Assembly: GCA_964463375.1 (NCBI GenBank)
Contig: CAYXBQ010000006.1
Span: forward strand, 26,899 to 90,898
Direction of reading: 5' to 3'
Length of the DNA: 64,000 bases
Source of the DNA: UMGS1696 sp964463375
GTDB lineage: Bacteria; Bacillota; Clostridia; Oscillospirales; CAG-272
This document shows, piece after piece, positions 24,131 to 31,998 of this stretch. Position 1 is the stretch's first letter. Every line of letters begins with the position of its first letter. The translations under genes and the position numbers were made by a program. The notes under the pieces were generated by a model. That model did not search any database. It had not been told where the DNA came from and saw nothing but the letters and a program-made list of their open reading frames with translations.

Positions 24131-25891
24131 ATGGCATTAGATGCCGGTATGCTTGGCTTTTTGGTCCGGGAGATGAACGAACGTCTTTCCGGCGGGAAAG
24201 TCGATAAAATCTATCAGCCGGGCAAGGAGGAGATCATCCTCGTCCTGCGGGCGGCGGGAGGCGAGCATCGTCTGCTGTTGTCTGCCGGAGCGGCCGGTCC
24301 CCGGATGCACCTGACCCAGATGAAGCCCGAAAACCCCACAACGCCCCCCATGTTCTGCATGATGCTGCGGAAGCATTTCGTGGGCGCACGGTTGGCAGAG
24401 GTGACCCAGCTGGGCTTCGAGCGAGCCGCCCGCCTGACCTTTGATACCCACGACGATCTGGGTTTCCCCACCCAGAAGCACATCATCGCCGAGATCATGG
24501 GCAAGTTCAGCAACATCATCATCACCTCCAAAGAGGACAAGATCATCGGTGTGCTCAAAAGCATCGATTTCACCACCAGCGAAAAACGACAGGTGCTGTC
24601 CGGTATGCAGTACGAGCTGCCGCCGGGACAAAATAAGCTGGACCCCCTGACGGTGGACGAGCGCATCTTCAAGCACCTGGCCGCCGACACCGAGCCGGAT
24701 CGATTGGCAGAAAAATTCATCATGGCAAACTTCTCCGGTATCGCACCATTGGTGGCACGAGAGATCGCCTATCGCGCCTGCGGCAAGTCCGGCGGCACCA
24801 TGGCAGACTGCGAACGTGGCCTGACGGAGAACTTCTTTGCCGTCCTGGAGCAGATCCGCACGGGAGACGGCACACCGACCCTGGTACGGGACGAGACCGG
24901 CAAGCCTGCGGAATATAGCTTTTTGCCCCTGACCCAGTACAGTGCCCCCTTCACCACCGAGGAATATCCCAGCTACGGGGCGTTGGTGGATGCCTACTTT
25001 GACGAGCGGGCCAGGGAAGAACGGCTGCACAAGCGGGCGGGAGACGTGTTCAAGCTGCTGTCCAACGCCGAGACACGGATCACCAAAAAGATCGCCATCC
25101 AGAAGGAGGAGCTTGCCGACTGCGAAGAGGGGGAGACCTACCGGCTGTGGGGAGACCTGCTGACCGCCAACCTCTATCGCCTGAAGCGTGGCATGGACAA
25201 GGTCTCTTTGGAAAACTACTACAGCGAGGACTATGCCCCTGTCGAGATCCCGCTGGACAAACGGCTGACCCCGTCCCAGAACGCACAGGTGTATTATAAG
25301 AAGTACAACAAATCCAAGGCGGCAAAGGTGCATCTGACCGAGCAGCTTGCCAAGGCCGAGGAGGAGCTGGCCTATATCTACACGGTGCTGGATGCCCTGA
25401 CCAGAGCGGAGACCGAGCGGGAAATGATGGAGATCCGGGACGAGCTGTACCACGCCGGGTATGCGTCCAAGATGCGCAACTACACCGAAAAGAAAAACAA
25501 AGCCCCGTCCATCCAGCGGTACGAGACCAGCGAGGGCTACACCGTGTACTGCGGCAGAAACAACCTTGCCAACGACCACCTGACCACCCACCTAGCCGAC
25601 CGGAACGACTGGTGGTTCCACGTGAAGAACCAGCCCGGCTCCCATGTGGTGCTGTGCTGCAAGGACGGCGAGGACGAACCCACCGAAACAGCCTTCACCG
25701 AAGCGGCCATGATTGCAGCCTACAACTCCAAGGCGGCAGACGGTGTCATGGTGCCGGTGGACTATTTGAAGGTGCGGCAGGTGAAAAAGCCGGCGGGTGC
25801 CAAGCCGGGCTTCGTGGTGTACTACACCAACTGGACCGCCTACGTCACGCCGGATGCAGACAAGGTGAAAGCCATGCTGCGGAAAGGATGA
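24131..25891 (+). CDS. rqcH: Ribosome quality control factor RqcH (NFACT protein)
   Basis: 586 residues. NFACT-N domain (KVDKIYQPGKEEIILVLRA; ENPTTPPMFCMMLRKH near 67-82), helix-hairpin-helix and coiled-coil middle (about 280-440), and NFACT-R/DUF814 domain at the C terminus (DRNDWWFHVKNQPGSHVVL near 490). RqcH binds stalled 50S subunits and adds Ala tails. In Bacillus subtilis the NFACT-N residues Asp97-Arg98 are needed for this; here the aligned pair is Glu97-Arg98 (GFERAARL). AGGAGGG precedes the ATG. The protein is sometimes labelled fibronectin-binding protein FbpA. Confidence 0.93.
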   Translation: MALDAGMLGFLVREMNERLSGGKVDKIYQPGKEEIILVLRAAGGEHRLLLSAGAAGPRMHLTQMKPENPTTPPMFCMMLRKHFVGARLAEVTQLGFERAARLTFDTHDDLGFPTQKHIIAEIMGKFSNIIITSKEDKIIGVLKSIDFTTSEKRQVLSGMQYELPPGQNKLDPLTVDERIFKHLAADTEPDRLAEKFIMANFSGIAPLVAREIAYRACGKSGGTMADCERGLTENFFAVLEQIRTGDGTPTLVRDETGKPAEYSFLPLTQYSAPFTTEEYPSYGALVDAYFDERAREERLHKRAGDVFKLLSNAETRITKKIAIQKEELADCEEGETYRLWGDLLTANLYRLKRGMDKVSLENYYSEDYAPVEIPLDKRLTPSQNAQVYYKKYNKSKAAKVHLTEQLAKAEEELAYIYTVLDALTRAETEREMMEIRDELYHAGYASKMRNYTEKKNKAPSIQRYETSEGYTVYCGRNNLANDHLTTHLADRNDWWFHVKNQPGSHVVLCCKDGEDEPTETAFTEAAMIAAYNSKAADGVMVPVDYLKVRQVKKPAGAKPGFVVYYTNWTAYVTPDADKVKAMLRKG

Positions 25892-25894
25892 CCC

Positions 25895-26701
25895 ATGCGC
25901 TACCCCTATGGAAACGAGATCCTCATCGTGGGAGCCAGCTCCGGCATCGGCAAGGAAGCGGCAGCTCTGTTCGAGAACGCCGGATACACCGTGTGGGCAG
26001 TGGCACGCCGGTTCGCCTGTGAGACCGTCGGCAAGTGCCACACCCTGCCCATGGACGTGACAAACGAAGATTCCATCCGCTCTGCCATGGACATGATCCA
26101 CCGGGAAGGCGGCGCACCCCGGATCTTTTTGTATTGTGCCGGGTTCGGGATCGCCGGTAGCGTGGAGGACACACCCATCGAAGCGGTACAGCGGCAAATG
26201 GACACCAATTACTACGGCTTTTTGCGCCTGCTGCCCCACGTGATGCCCACCATGCGGGAGCACCAAAACGGTCTGGTGCTGGCGGTCAGCTCTGTAGCGG
26301 GGCTGGTATCCCTGCCGTTCCAGTCCCAGTACGCCGCCGGGAAATATGCTCTGGAGGCAACGGTACAGGCTCTGCGCAACGAAGCCAAGCCCTATGGGGT
26401 AAAGGCCGCCCTGATCGAGCCGGGTGACACCAAGACCGGCTTCACGGCCTATCGCCAAATGGAGCTGCCGCCGGATTCCGTGTACAAGGATGCCTGCCGG
26501 CGTGCGGTGTCCCGGATGGCAAAGGACGAGCAAAACGGCAAATCCCCCGCAACCGCTGCCAAAGTGGCCCTACGGCTGGCCGGACAAAAAAATCCCTCCC
26601 AGCACAACGTGGTTGGCGCAGACTACAAATGTCTTGCACTGCTGATCAAGCTGTTCCCGGCGGCGGTGGTAGAGCGGGTCATGGGCAAGCTGTATGGCTG
26701 A
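25895..26701 (+). CDS. Short-chain dehydrogenase/reductase
   Basis: 268 residues. NAD(P)-binding GASSGIG near 13, the YCAGFG (NAG-like) strand near 83, catalytic Ser in VSSVAG near 130 and the YAAGK active site (Tyr...Lys) near 145. This is a classical SDR oxidoreductase; the substrate is not clear. The Arg pair after the third strand (VARRF) hints at NADPH. It starts 3 bases after rqcH, using AAAGGA at the end of that gene. A terminator follows. Confidence 0.9.
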   Translation: MRYPYGNEILIVGASSGIGKEAAALFENAGYTVWAVARRFACETVGKCHTLPMDVTNEDSIRSAMDMIHREGGAPRIFLYCAGFGIAGSVEDTPIEAVQRQMDTNYYGFLRLLPHVMPTMREHQNGLVLAVSSVAGLVSLPFQSQYAAGKYALEATVQALRNEAKPYGVKAALIEPGDTKTGFTAYRQMELPPDSVYKDACRRAVSRMAKDEQNGKSPATAAKVALRLAGQKNPSQHNVVGADYKCLALLIKLFPAAVVERVMGKLYG

Positions 26702-26730
26702 TCACTTGCAAAGCAAACCTTCATAGACAA

Positions 26731-26769
26731 AAAGAAAACCGCCCGGACATTGGATCCAGACGGTTTTTT
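26731..26769. terminator. Two-way terminator between the SDR gene and ackA
   Basis: AAAACCGCCCGGA pairs with TCCAGACGGTTTT (two mismatches), T run on both strands. It serves the convergent genes on each side. Confidence 0.85.
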
Positions 26770-26783
26770 GTTATCGTGCAAAA

Positions 26784-27998
26784 TTACTTGCCCAGCTTCT
26801 TGACGATCTCTTCGGTGTCGGAGGCGATCATCAGCTCTTCGTTGGTGGGCAGAACGTATACCTTTACCTTGGAATCGGGGGTAGACAGCTCTACGGTGTT
26901 GGGCTGGTGGTGGGTCTTGGCGTTCAGCTCACGGTCGATCTTGATACCGAAATATTCCATGTCGGCGCAAGCACGTTCCCGGAGCTCGGGGTTGTTTTCG
27001 CCCATACCGGCGGTCCAAACGATGGCATCCAGACCGTTCATAGCAGCAGCGTAGGAACCGATGTACTTCTTCACCTGGTAAGCCAGGGTGGAAGCAGCCA
27101 GATAGGCCTTCTTGTCACCCTTCAGGATGGCAGCTTCGATGTCACGGCTGTCGGAGGAGATCTCGGAAATACCCAGGAAACCGCACTTCTTGTTCATGTA
27201 GTTGTCGGCTTCGGCGGGTGTCCAGCCTTCTCTTTCCATTAAGAAGGTCACAACAGCGGGGTCCATGGAGCCGCAGCGGGTGCCCATCAGCACGCCTTCC
27301 AGAGGCGTCAGACCCATAGAGGTGTCCACGCACTTGCCGCCCTTCACAGCGGTGATGGAGGAGCCGTTACCGATGTGGCAGGTGATGATCTTGGTCTCTT
27401 CCAGGGGCTTGTCCAGCAGCTTTGCCATTTCCCGGGAAACGTACCGGTGAGAGGTACCGTGTGCGCCGTAGCGACGGATGGCGTACTTTTCAGCCATTTC
27501 GGTAGAGATACCGTAGGTGTAAGCCTGTTCGGGCATGGTCTGGTGGAAGGCAGTGTCGAATACCAGGACCTGCGGCTTGTCGGGCATAACGGCCTTGCAG
27601 CCCTGGATACCCATGATGTGTGCGCCGGTGTGCAGAGGAGCAAAGTTGCGGCACAGCTCCAGCTTAGCCAGCACTTCGTCGGTCAGCAGCACGGATTCGA
27701 AGAAGTAAGGGCCGCCATGCACCACACGGTGACCGATGGCTTCGATCTCATCCATGCTGGCGATCACGCCGGTTTCGGGGTCGGTCAGATACTTGATAAC
27801 GATCTCGGTGGCCACAGCGTGGTCGGGCATGGGGATCTCCACCTTCAGCTTTTCGCCGTCCTCACCCTTGCGGTGCTCCAGACGACCGTCGATCCCGATG
27901 CGTTCGCAGATACCCTTTGCCAGCACAGACTCGGTGGCGGTATCGAAGAGCTGATACTTCAGGGAAGAAGACCCTGCATTGACAACAAGAACTTTCAT
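26784..27998 (-). CDS. ackA: Acetate kinase
   Basis: 404 residues. VLVVNAGSSSLKYQLFD at the N terminus, HRVVHGGPYF near 87, the FDTAFHQTMPEQAY block, YGAHGTSHRYVS near 170 and CHIGNGSSITAVKGGK near 200 are the acetate kinase signatures. It makes ATP and acetate from acetyl phosphate. No phosphotransacetylase gene is next to it. GGAGG lies before the ATG. Its promoter overlaps that of tmcAL, a gene whose product also uses acetate and ATP. Confidence 0.98.
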   Translation of the reverse strand: MKVLVVNAGSSSLKYQLFDTATESVLAKGICERIGIDGRLEHRKGEDGEKLKVEIPMPDHAVATEIVIKYLTDPETGVIASMDEIEAIGHRVVHGGPYFFESVLLTDEVLAKLELCRNFAPLHTGAHIMGIQGCKAVMPDKPQVLVFDTAFHQTMPEQAYTYGISTEMAEKYAIRRYGAHGTSHRYVSREMAKLLDKPLEETKIITCHIGNGSSITAVKGGKCVDTSMGLTPLEGVLMGTRCGSMDPAVVTFLMEREGWTPAEADNYMNKKCGFLGISEISSDSRDIEAAILKGDKKAYLAASTLAYQVKKYIGSYAAAMNGLDAIVWTAGMGENNPELRERACADMEYFGIKIDRELNAKTHHQPNTVELSTPDSKVKVYVLPTNEELMIASDTEEIVKKLGK

Positions 27999-28037
27999 TG
28001 TTACATATCCTCCATTTGGTTTTCAGAAAAAATGTAT

Positions 28038-28066
28038 TTGACAAAACATGGCATAGCATATATAAT
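28038..28066 (+). promoter_or_regulatory. Promoter of tmcAL
   Basis: Perfect TTGACA (28038-28043), 17 bases, perfect TATAAT (28061-28066). Its -10 shares two bases with the -10 of the opposing ackA promoter. Confidence 0.88.
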
Positions 28067-28093
28067 TATATAGGATTTCGCACGCATTTACAA
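28065..28093 (-). promoter_or_regulatory. Promoter of ackA
   Basis: Minus strand: TTGTAA (28088-28093), 17 bases, TATAAT (28065-28070). The two -10 boxes form the palindrome TATAATTATA, so the two genes probably cannot load polymerase at the same moment. Confidence 0.82.
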
Positions 28094-28127
28094 GAAGTTT
28101 TTGAAGATTCAGAGGAAGAGACAAAAA

Positions 28128-29270
28128 ATGAGCAAAAATACCGCCATCATTTGTGAAACGAACCCATTCCACCGGGGCCACAAGTACCTGTTTGACACGG
28201 TACGGGCGCAAAACGACGGCATATGCATCGCCATCCTGAGCGGCAGCTTTGTCCAGCGGGGACTGCCGGCTGTGCTTGACAAATATAAAAGAGCCGCCAT
28301 ACTGCTGGAAAACGGCGCCGATCTGGTGGTGGAGCTGCCGTACCCCTGGTGCATTGGTGGGGGAGAGGCCTTTGCCGCCGGTGGGGTCGCCGTGGCATCG
28401 GGACTGTTGGCAGACGTGCTGTCCTTCGGCAGTGAATCCGGAGACATGGGTATGCTGACCACTGCCGCCGCCTGGCTGGACACACCGGCGTGTGCGGAAC
28501 AAATGCGGCAGATCGAGGCAGCGGAACCGGGCATCGGTGCGGCTGTCCTGCACGAACGACTGCTGGAAGCCCACGGCATCGCCCTGTCCCCCAACGATAA
28601 GCTAGCGGTGTGGTACCTGCGGCAGATCACGGCCCAGCACAGCGCACTCTGCCCCCAGGCGATCCACCGCACGCCCCACACGGACAGGGTGATCAGCGCA
28701 AGCAAGATCCGGCAGCTGCTACTGGCAGGAGAAGACATCACGCCCTACGTACCGGAAGGTGTGGCAGAACTGTACAAATTCGAGACCTTCACGGATACAA
28801 AGCGGTTTTGCGACATCGCATGGCTGTACTACCGGCAGTTTGCCACGGAAGCTGTCCTACAAGGGGACAAAAGCGGCCTGACCCGGCGACTGCAAAAGGT
28901 GGCACAGGACAGCGAAAGTGGGGAAGATTTTTTCCAAAAAGCCGCCACCAAAAAGTACACCGATGCAAGGCTCCGGCGCACGGCACTGCTCGCCATGACC
29001 GACACCCCCTCGCCGGACACCATCGGCCTGCCCCGGTACACCATCCTATTGGGCATGAACGAACGGGGACAAGCCTACCTGCATACCCTGCGGAAAACAG
29101 CCGGGATCGCCATCCTCACCAAGCCCGCCCATGAGAAAAAGCTGCCGCCGGATGCAAACGTGCAGTACCAGTGGCAGCAGCGGGCGGATCGTCTCTATAC
29201 CCTATGCCATACGCCGGTGGAAGCAGGGGATACCTACCTCCGGCGCAGTCCCGTCATGCTTCCCCTGTAA
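28128..29270 (+). CDS. tmcAL: tRNA(Met) cytidine acetate ligase
   Basis: 380 residues. The nucleotidyltransferase HxGH motif is in ETNPFHRGHKYLF near 13-22; SGSFVQRGLPAVLDKYKRA near 47 and ISASKIRQLL near 190 are family blocks. TmcAL uses acetate and ATP to acetylate the wobble cytidine of elongator tRNA-Met. GAGGAAGAG lies upstream of the ATG at 28128; the frame is open a further nine codons. Divergent from ackA. Its last 17 bases overlap the convergent PrdX gene. Confidence 0.93.
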   Translation: MSKNTAIICETNPFHRGHKYLFDTVRAQNDGICIAILSGSFVQRGLPAVLDKYKRAAILLENGADLVVELPYPWCIGGGEAFAAGGVAVASGLLADVLSFGSESGDMGMLTTAAAWLDTPACAEQMRQIEAAEPGIGAAVLHERLLEAHGIALSPNDKLAVWYLRQITAQHSALCPQAIHRTPHTDRVISASKIRQLLLAGEDITPYVPEGVAELYKFETFTDTKRFCDIAWLYYRQFATEAVLQGDKSGLTRRLQKVAQDSESGEDFFQKAATKKYTDARLRRTALLAMTDTPSPDTIGLPRYTILLGMNERGQAYLHTLRKTAGIAILTKPAHEKKLPPDANVQYQWQQRADRLYTLCHTPVEAGDTYLRRSPVMLPL

Positions 29271-29811
29271 GGGTCACGGCGGTGTAGTCGTGTTCCACAG
29301 CGGGCAGGAACTTTTCCACAAGATCCGTCATGGACAGCCGGATGCTGGCGGTATTGACGCAGGGATGACAGCCGATCGTGTCGGTTTTCAACAGATCGGT
29401 ATCGATGAGCAGACGAACATGGCGGTCCCGGTCGTTCATCAGTCCCATGACGCTGACCGCACCGGGGGTGATGTCGAGATACGCCTCCATGGCATCCCCA
29501 TCCGCAAAGGAGAGCCGAGATACCCCCAGCTGACCGGACAGCTCTTTGGTCTTAAAGGGTTTGTCGCCGGGGATCAGCAGGAGATAAAAGTCGGTCTTCT
29601 GCCGGTTGCAGAGAAACAGATTCTTGCACATGGTCACGCCCAGTGTCGCATCCACAATGGCGCAGTCCTCCATGGTGGCCGCCGCCTCATGCTCCACTCT
29701 GCCGTACTCGATCCCCAGTGCATCCAGAAAATCGTAGACACGGACCTCTTTGTCCAGCCGACCCTCCAAAGCCGCCGGACGACCGGTCTCTAATGCTGTA
29801 TTTAGCTTCAT
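29254..29811 (-). CDS. Prolyl-tRNA editing protein (PrdX / YbaK-EbsC family)
   Basis: 185 residues. VEHEAAATMEDCAIVDATLGVTMCKNLFLCNRQKTDFYLLL carries the YbaK/ProX deacylase core, with the Lys of KNLFL as the likely catalytic residue; GAVSVMGLMNDRDRHVRLLID follows. Family members hydrolyse mischarged Ala-tRNA(Pro) (or Cys-tRNA(Pro)). GAGGGTG precedes the ATG. It converges on tmcAL with a 17-base overlap at the stop codons. Confidence 0.9.
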   Translation of the reverse strand: MKLNTALETGRPAALEGRLDKEVRVYDFLDALGIEYGRVEHEAAATMEDCAIVDATLGVTMCKNLFLCNRQKTDFYLLLIPGDKPFKTKELSGQLGVSRLSFADGDAMEAYLDITPGAVSVMGLMNDRDRHVRLLIDTDLLKTDTIGCHPCVNTASIRLSMTDLVEKFLPAVEHDYTAVTLTGEA

Positions 29812-29844
29812 AAAATCACCCTCACATAGTAAGATCTCCCACCT

Positions 29845-29873
29845 ATTATAGCAGAATTTACGCCGGAATGCAA
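29845..29873 (-). promoter_or_regulatory. Promoter of the PrdX gene
   Basis: Minus strand TTGCAT (29868-29873), 17 bases, TATAAT (29845-29850). It lies partly inside the 3' end of the upstream YiiX-like gene. Confidence 0.82.
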
Positions 29874-30433
29874 GGGCGTGGCAGCAGAATGTTGTCGGAA
29901 ACGGGACACAGCATTTCCATAAGCTCCCCCGCTTGACCGGTGTAGAGTACCTGCACCCCGGGGAGAAAGGCGTAGTCCATGGGCTGCATCAACGAAGGCA
30001 CCTTGGGCAGCAGAGCAGCACCGCTTTTGTCGAGCAGCTCTCCCACAAATTCAGAGCAGAAATACCGTCTGCGCCGTTCGTACCGGATGCCCACACCGCA
30101 CAGGAGCGCACCTAAGAGGTTGTAGCGGTAGTATTTCTGGGAGGCAACCATCTGCCCCAGCCGGATCTCCAACCGCCGGTACGCCGCTTCTGTGACCTCT
30201 AAGGACAATAGCGCACAGCGTGTGTGGGGGAAGACACGCAGAAACCCGCTCTCCGCCGACTCCTGCACCAGCCCTGCGGGAAAGGGAATATAGGGATTCT
30301 TGCGTCCAAAGCTGTAGTAGCACGTGCCGTCCAGCGATAGAGCCACATGGGTGTAGGGGGCAGTGGTCAGCAGCCGGATAGACCGGGAGAACAGCGTACG
30401 AGAGCAGGTCAGCAGAAGATATATGGTTTTCAT
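29858..30433 (-). CDS. YiiX-like permuted papain-fold hydrolase
   Basis: 191 residues. Conserved His29 (YTHVALSL) and Cys126 (RRYFCSEFVGELL) give the His-then-Cys order of the NlpC/P60-related, circularly permuted YiiX/YaeF family, thought to cut amide or ester bonds in cell-wall or lipid substrates. No clear signal peptide. The cysteine motif CSEFV is the strongest evidence. Two perfect 19-base direct repeats and a decayed third lie in its 5' leader. Confidence 0.75.
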   Translation of the reverse strand: MKTIYLLLTCSRTLFSRSIRLLTTAPYTHVALSLDGTCYYSFGRKNPYIPFPAGLVQESAESGFLRVFPHTRCALLSLEVTEAAYRRLEIRLGQMVASQKYYRYNLLGALLCGVGIRYERRRRYFCSEFVGELLDKSGAALLPKVPSLMQPMDYAFLPGVQVLYTGQAGELMEMLCPVSDNILLPRPCIPA

Positions 30434-30461
30434 GAGAAGGTTTTCCTTTCGATGCAGCTTG

Positions 30462-30516
30462 AACTTTGTTGACGTATAGCAACTTTGTTGACGTATAGCA
30501 ACCTTGTTGTCTATAG
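30462..30516. repeat. 19-base direct repeats in the YiiX-like gene leader
   Basis: Identical copies at 30462-30480 and 30481-30499 (AACTTTGTTGACGTATAGC), then a degraded third starting AACCTTGTTG at 30500. They lie between the -10 box and the ribosome site. Confidence 0.85.
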
Positions 30517-30522
30517 TATACC
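30515..30522 (-). promoter_or_regulatory. Extended -10 element before the YiiX-like gene
   Basis: Minus strand TGGTATACT. The -35 region at the proper distance (CTGGTA) is poor, so this would be a TGn-type promoter. Confidence 0.45.
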
Positions 30523-30628
30523 ACAGGAACCTTAAAATACCAGGTGGAGATAGATTAAGGTTTTCTTAAGGTTTGTGAAAACAGATGAGAAAATAGGTGA
30601 GATCGTGAGGATCGATGTAACCATATTT

Positions 30629-30659
30629 TGTAGGGAACGGTCTTGACCGTTCCGTGCGG
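30629..30659. repeat. Dispersed palindrome, left of the assembly gap
   Basis: TGTAGGGAACGGTCTTGACC and then GTTCCGTGCGG; perfect 9-base stem with a TT loop. The gap begins right after its last base. Confidence 0.9.
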
Positions 30660-30759
30660 NNNNNNNNNNNNNNNNNNNNNNNNNNNNNNNNNNNNNNNNN
30701 NNNNNNNNNNNNNNNNNNNNNNNNNNNNNNNNNNNNNNNNNNNNNNNNNNNNNNNNNNN
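30660..30759. other. Assembly gap (100 N)
   Basis: Exactly 100 N, the usual placeholder length. The last 14 known bases on the left (ACCGTTCCGTGCGG) are repeated as the first bases on the right, so the gap is bounded by two copies of the dispersed palindrome and the true length is unknown. Confidence 0.95.
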
Positions 30760-30774
30760 ACCGTTCCGTGCGGG
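30760..30774. repeat. Dispersed palindrome, right edge copy (partial)
   Basis: ACCGTTCCGTGCGGG directly after the gap, matching the right arm and tail of the copy at 30629-30659. Confidence 0.85.
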
Positions 30775-30818
30775 CATGCGTAATGTGAAAAAACGCCGGG
30801 GAAATTTGCGTAAGAGGG

Positions 30819-30847
30819 TTGCAATCTGGTGCAGGATTTGGTATAAT
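30819..30847 (+). promoter_or_regulatory. Promoter of cysK
   Basis: TTGCAA (30819-30824), 17 bases, TATAAT (30842-30847), 24 bases before the start. Confidence 0.88.
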
Positions 30848-30871
30848 ATCCCGGAGACGAGGTGAGTTACA

Positions 30872-31801
30872 TTGATTTATAATACAATACTGGATGCACT
30901 GGGGAATACGCCTATGATCCGGCTGACACATATGGCCGATCCGGACGGTGCAGAGATCTTAGTGAAATTTGAAGGACTGAACGTTGGCGGGTCCATCAAG
31001 ACACGAACGGCGTATAACATGATCCGGGCGGCCGAGGAAGAAGGCAGGATCGGACCCGATACCATCATCGTAGAGCCCACCAGCGGCAACCAGGGCATAG
31101 GACTGGCTCTGGTGGGCGCCGTGCGTGGGTATAAGACCATCATCATTATGCCCGACTCCGTCAGCGAAGAACGCCGCAAGCTGGTGAAGCACTACGGTGC
31201 AGAGGTGGTCCTCATCCACGACGACGGCAATATCGGTGCCTGCATCGAGGAATGCCTGGCCACCGCTCTCCGTATGCAAAAGGAAGACAAACGTGTGTTC
31301 GTGCCCCAGCAGTTCGAGAATCCCAATAACGTGGCCGTACAGCGGGACGTGACCGGTCGGGAGATCTTAGACCAGGTGGGTGCACCCATCCACGGCTTCT
31401 GCTCCGGCATCGGTACCGGCGGCACCATCACCGGCATCGGCGAGACCTTGAAGAACGCAAACCCCGATATGGAGATCTGGGCGGTGGAACCCGAACACGC
31501 TGCCATCCTCTCCGGCGGCTCCATCGGCACCCATATCCAAATGGGCATCGGCGACGGCATCATCCCCGCCATCCTGAACCAGCGCATCATCGACGATATC
31601 TGCATCATCAAGGACGAGGAAGCCATCGAGACCTCCCGCCGTCTGGCATCCGAGGAGGGCATCATGTGCGGCATCTCCAGCGGTACCAACGTGGCCGCCG
31701 CTATCCAGCTTGCCAAAAAGCTGGGCAAGGGCAAAACCGTCGTCACCATTCTCCCCGATACCGCCGAACGCTATTTCTCGACACCGCTGTTCGATGAATG
31801 A
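30872..31801 (+). CDS. cysK: Cysteine synthase (O-acetylserine sulfhydrylase)
   Basis: 309 residues. PLP lysine is Lys43 in GGSIKTRTA; substrate loop TSGNQGIGLA at 70-79; PLP-phosphate loop GIGTGGTITGIGETL near 185; GISSGTN near 268. It makes cysteine from O-acetylserine and sulfide. Two details differ from common CysK: KTR in place of KDR, and Gln74 in place of the usual Thr of SGNTG. The start is a TTG, with GAGGTGAG seven bases upstream. No cysE or CymR site is seen. A related beta-family synthase is the alternative. Confidence 0.9.
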   Translation: MIYNTILDALGNTPMIRLTHMADPDGAEILVKFEGLNVGGSIKTRTAYNMIRAAEEEGRIGPDTIIVEPTSGNQGIGLALVGAVRGYKTIIIMPDSVSEERRKLVKHYGAEVVLIHDDGNIGACIEECLATALRMQKEDKRVFVPQQFENPNNVAVQRDVTGREILDQVGAPIHGFCSGIGTGGTITGIGETLKNANPDMEIWAVEPEHAAILSGGSIGTHIQMGIGDGIIPAILNQRIIDDICIIKDEEAIETSRRLASEEGIMCGISSGTNVAAAIQLAKKLGKGKTVVTILPDTAERYFSTPLFDE

Positions 31802-31860
31802 CTCGTTGAGTCCCTCATTCTATGCGTAAACCGCATTCGCTGTAACGAAAATAGAACCAC

Positions 31861-31898
31861 AAAATCTCCTCTGGCGTGTGTACCCAAAGGAGTTTTTG
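31861..31898 (+). terminator. Probable terminator of cysK
   Basis: CTCCT and AGGAG arms with partial pairing inside, then five T; 60 bases after the stop. A short stem, so moderate confidence. Confidence 0.5.
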
Positions 31899-31918
31899 TT
31901 CTGCACACCGAAAAAGGA

Positions 31919-31947
31919 TTGCAGAATGACCCGAAATATGGTATAAT
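31919..31947 (+). promoter_or_regulatory. Promoter of the pRiA4b-like gene
   Basis: TTGCAG (31919-31924), 17 bases ending in ATATGG, TATAAT (31942-31947). Confidence 0.85.
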
Positions 31948-31998
31948 AGTACCGGAAGAATAATTTGTTAGAAAGCATTGAAGGAAGAAAAAAGAACT

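Noticed and set aside
30532..30931. Minus-strand frames spanning the run of N
   Set aside because: They cross the assembly gap and exist only because N is not read as a stop.
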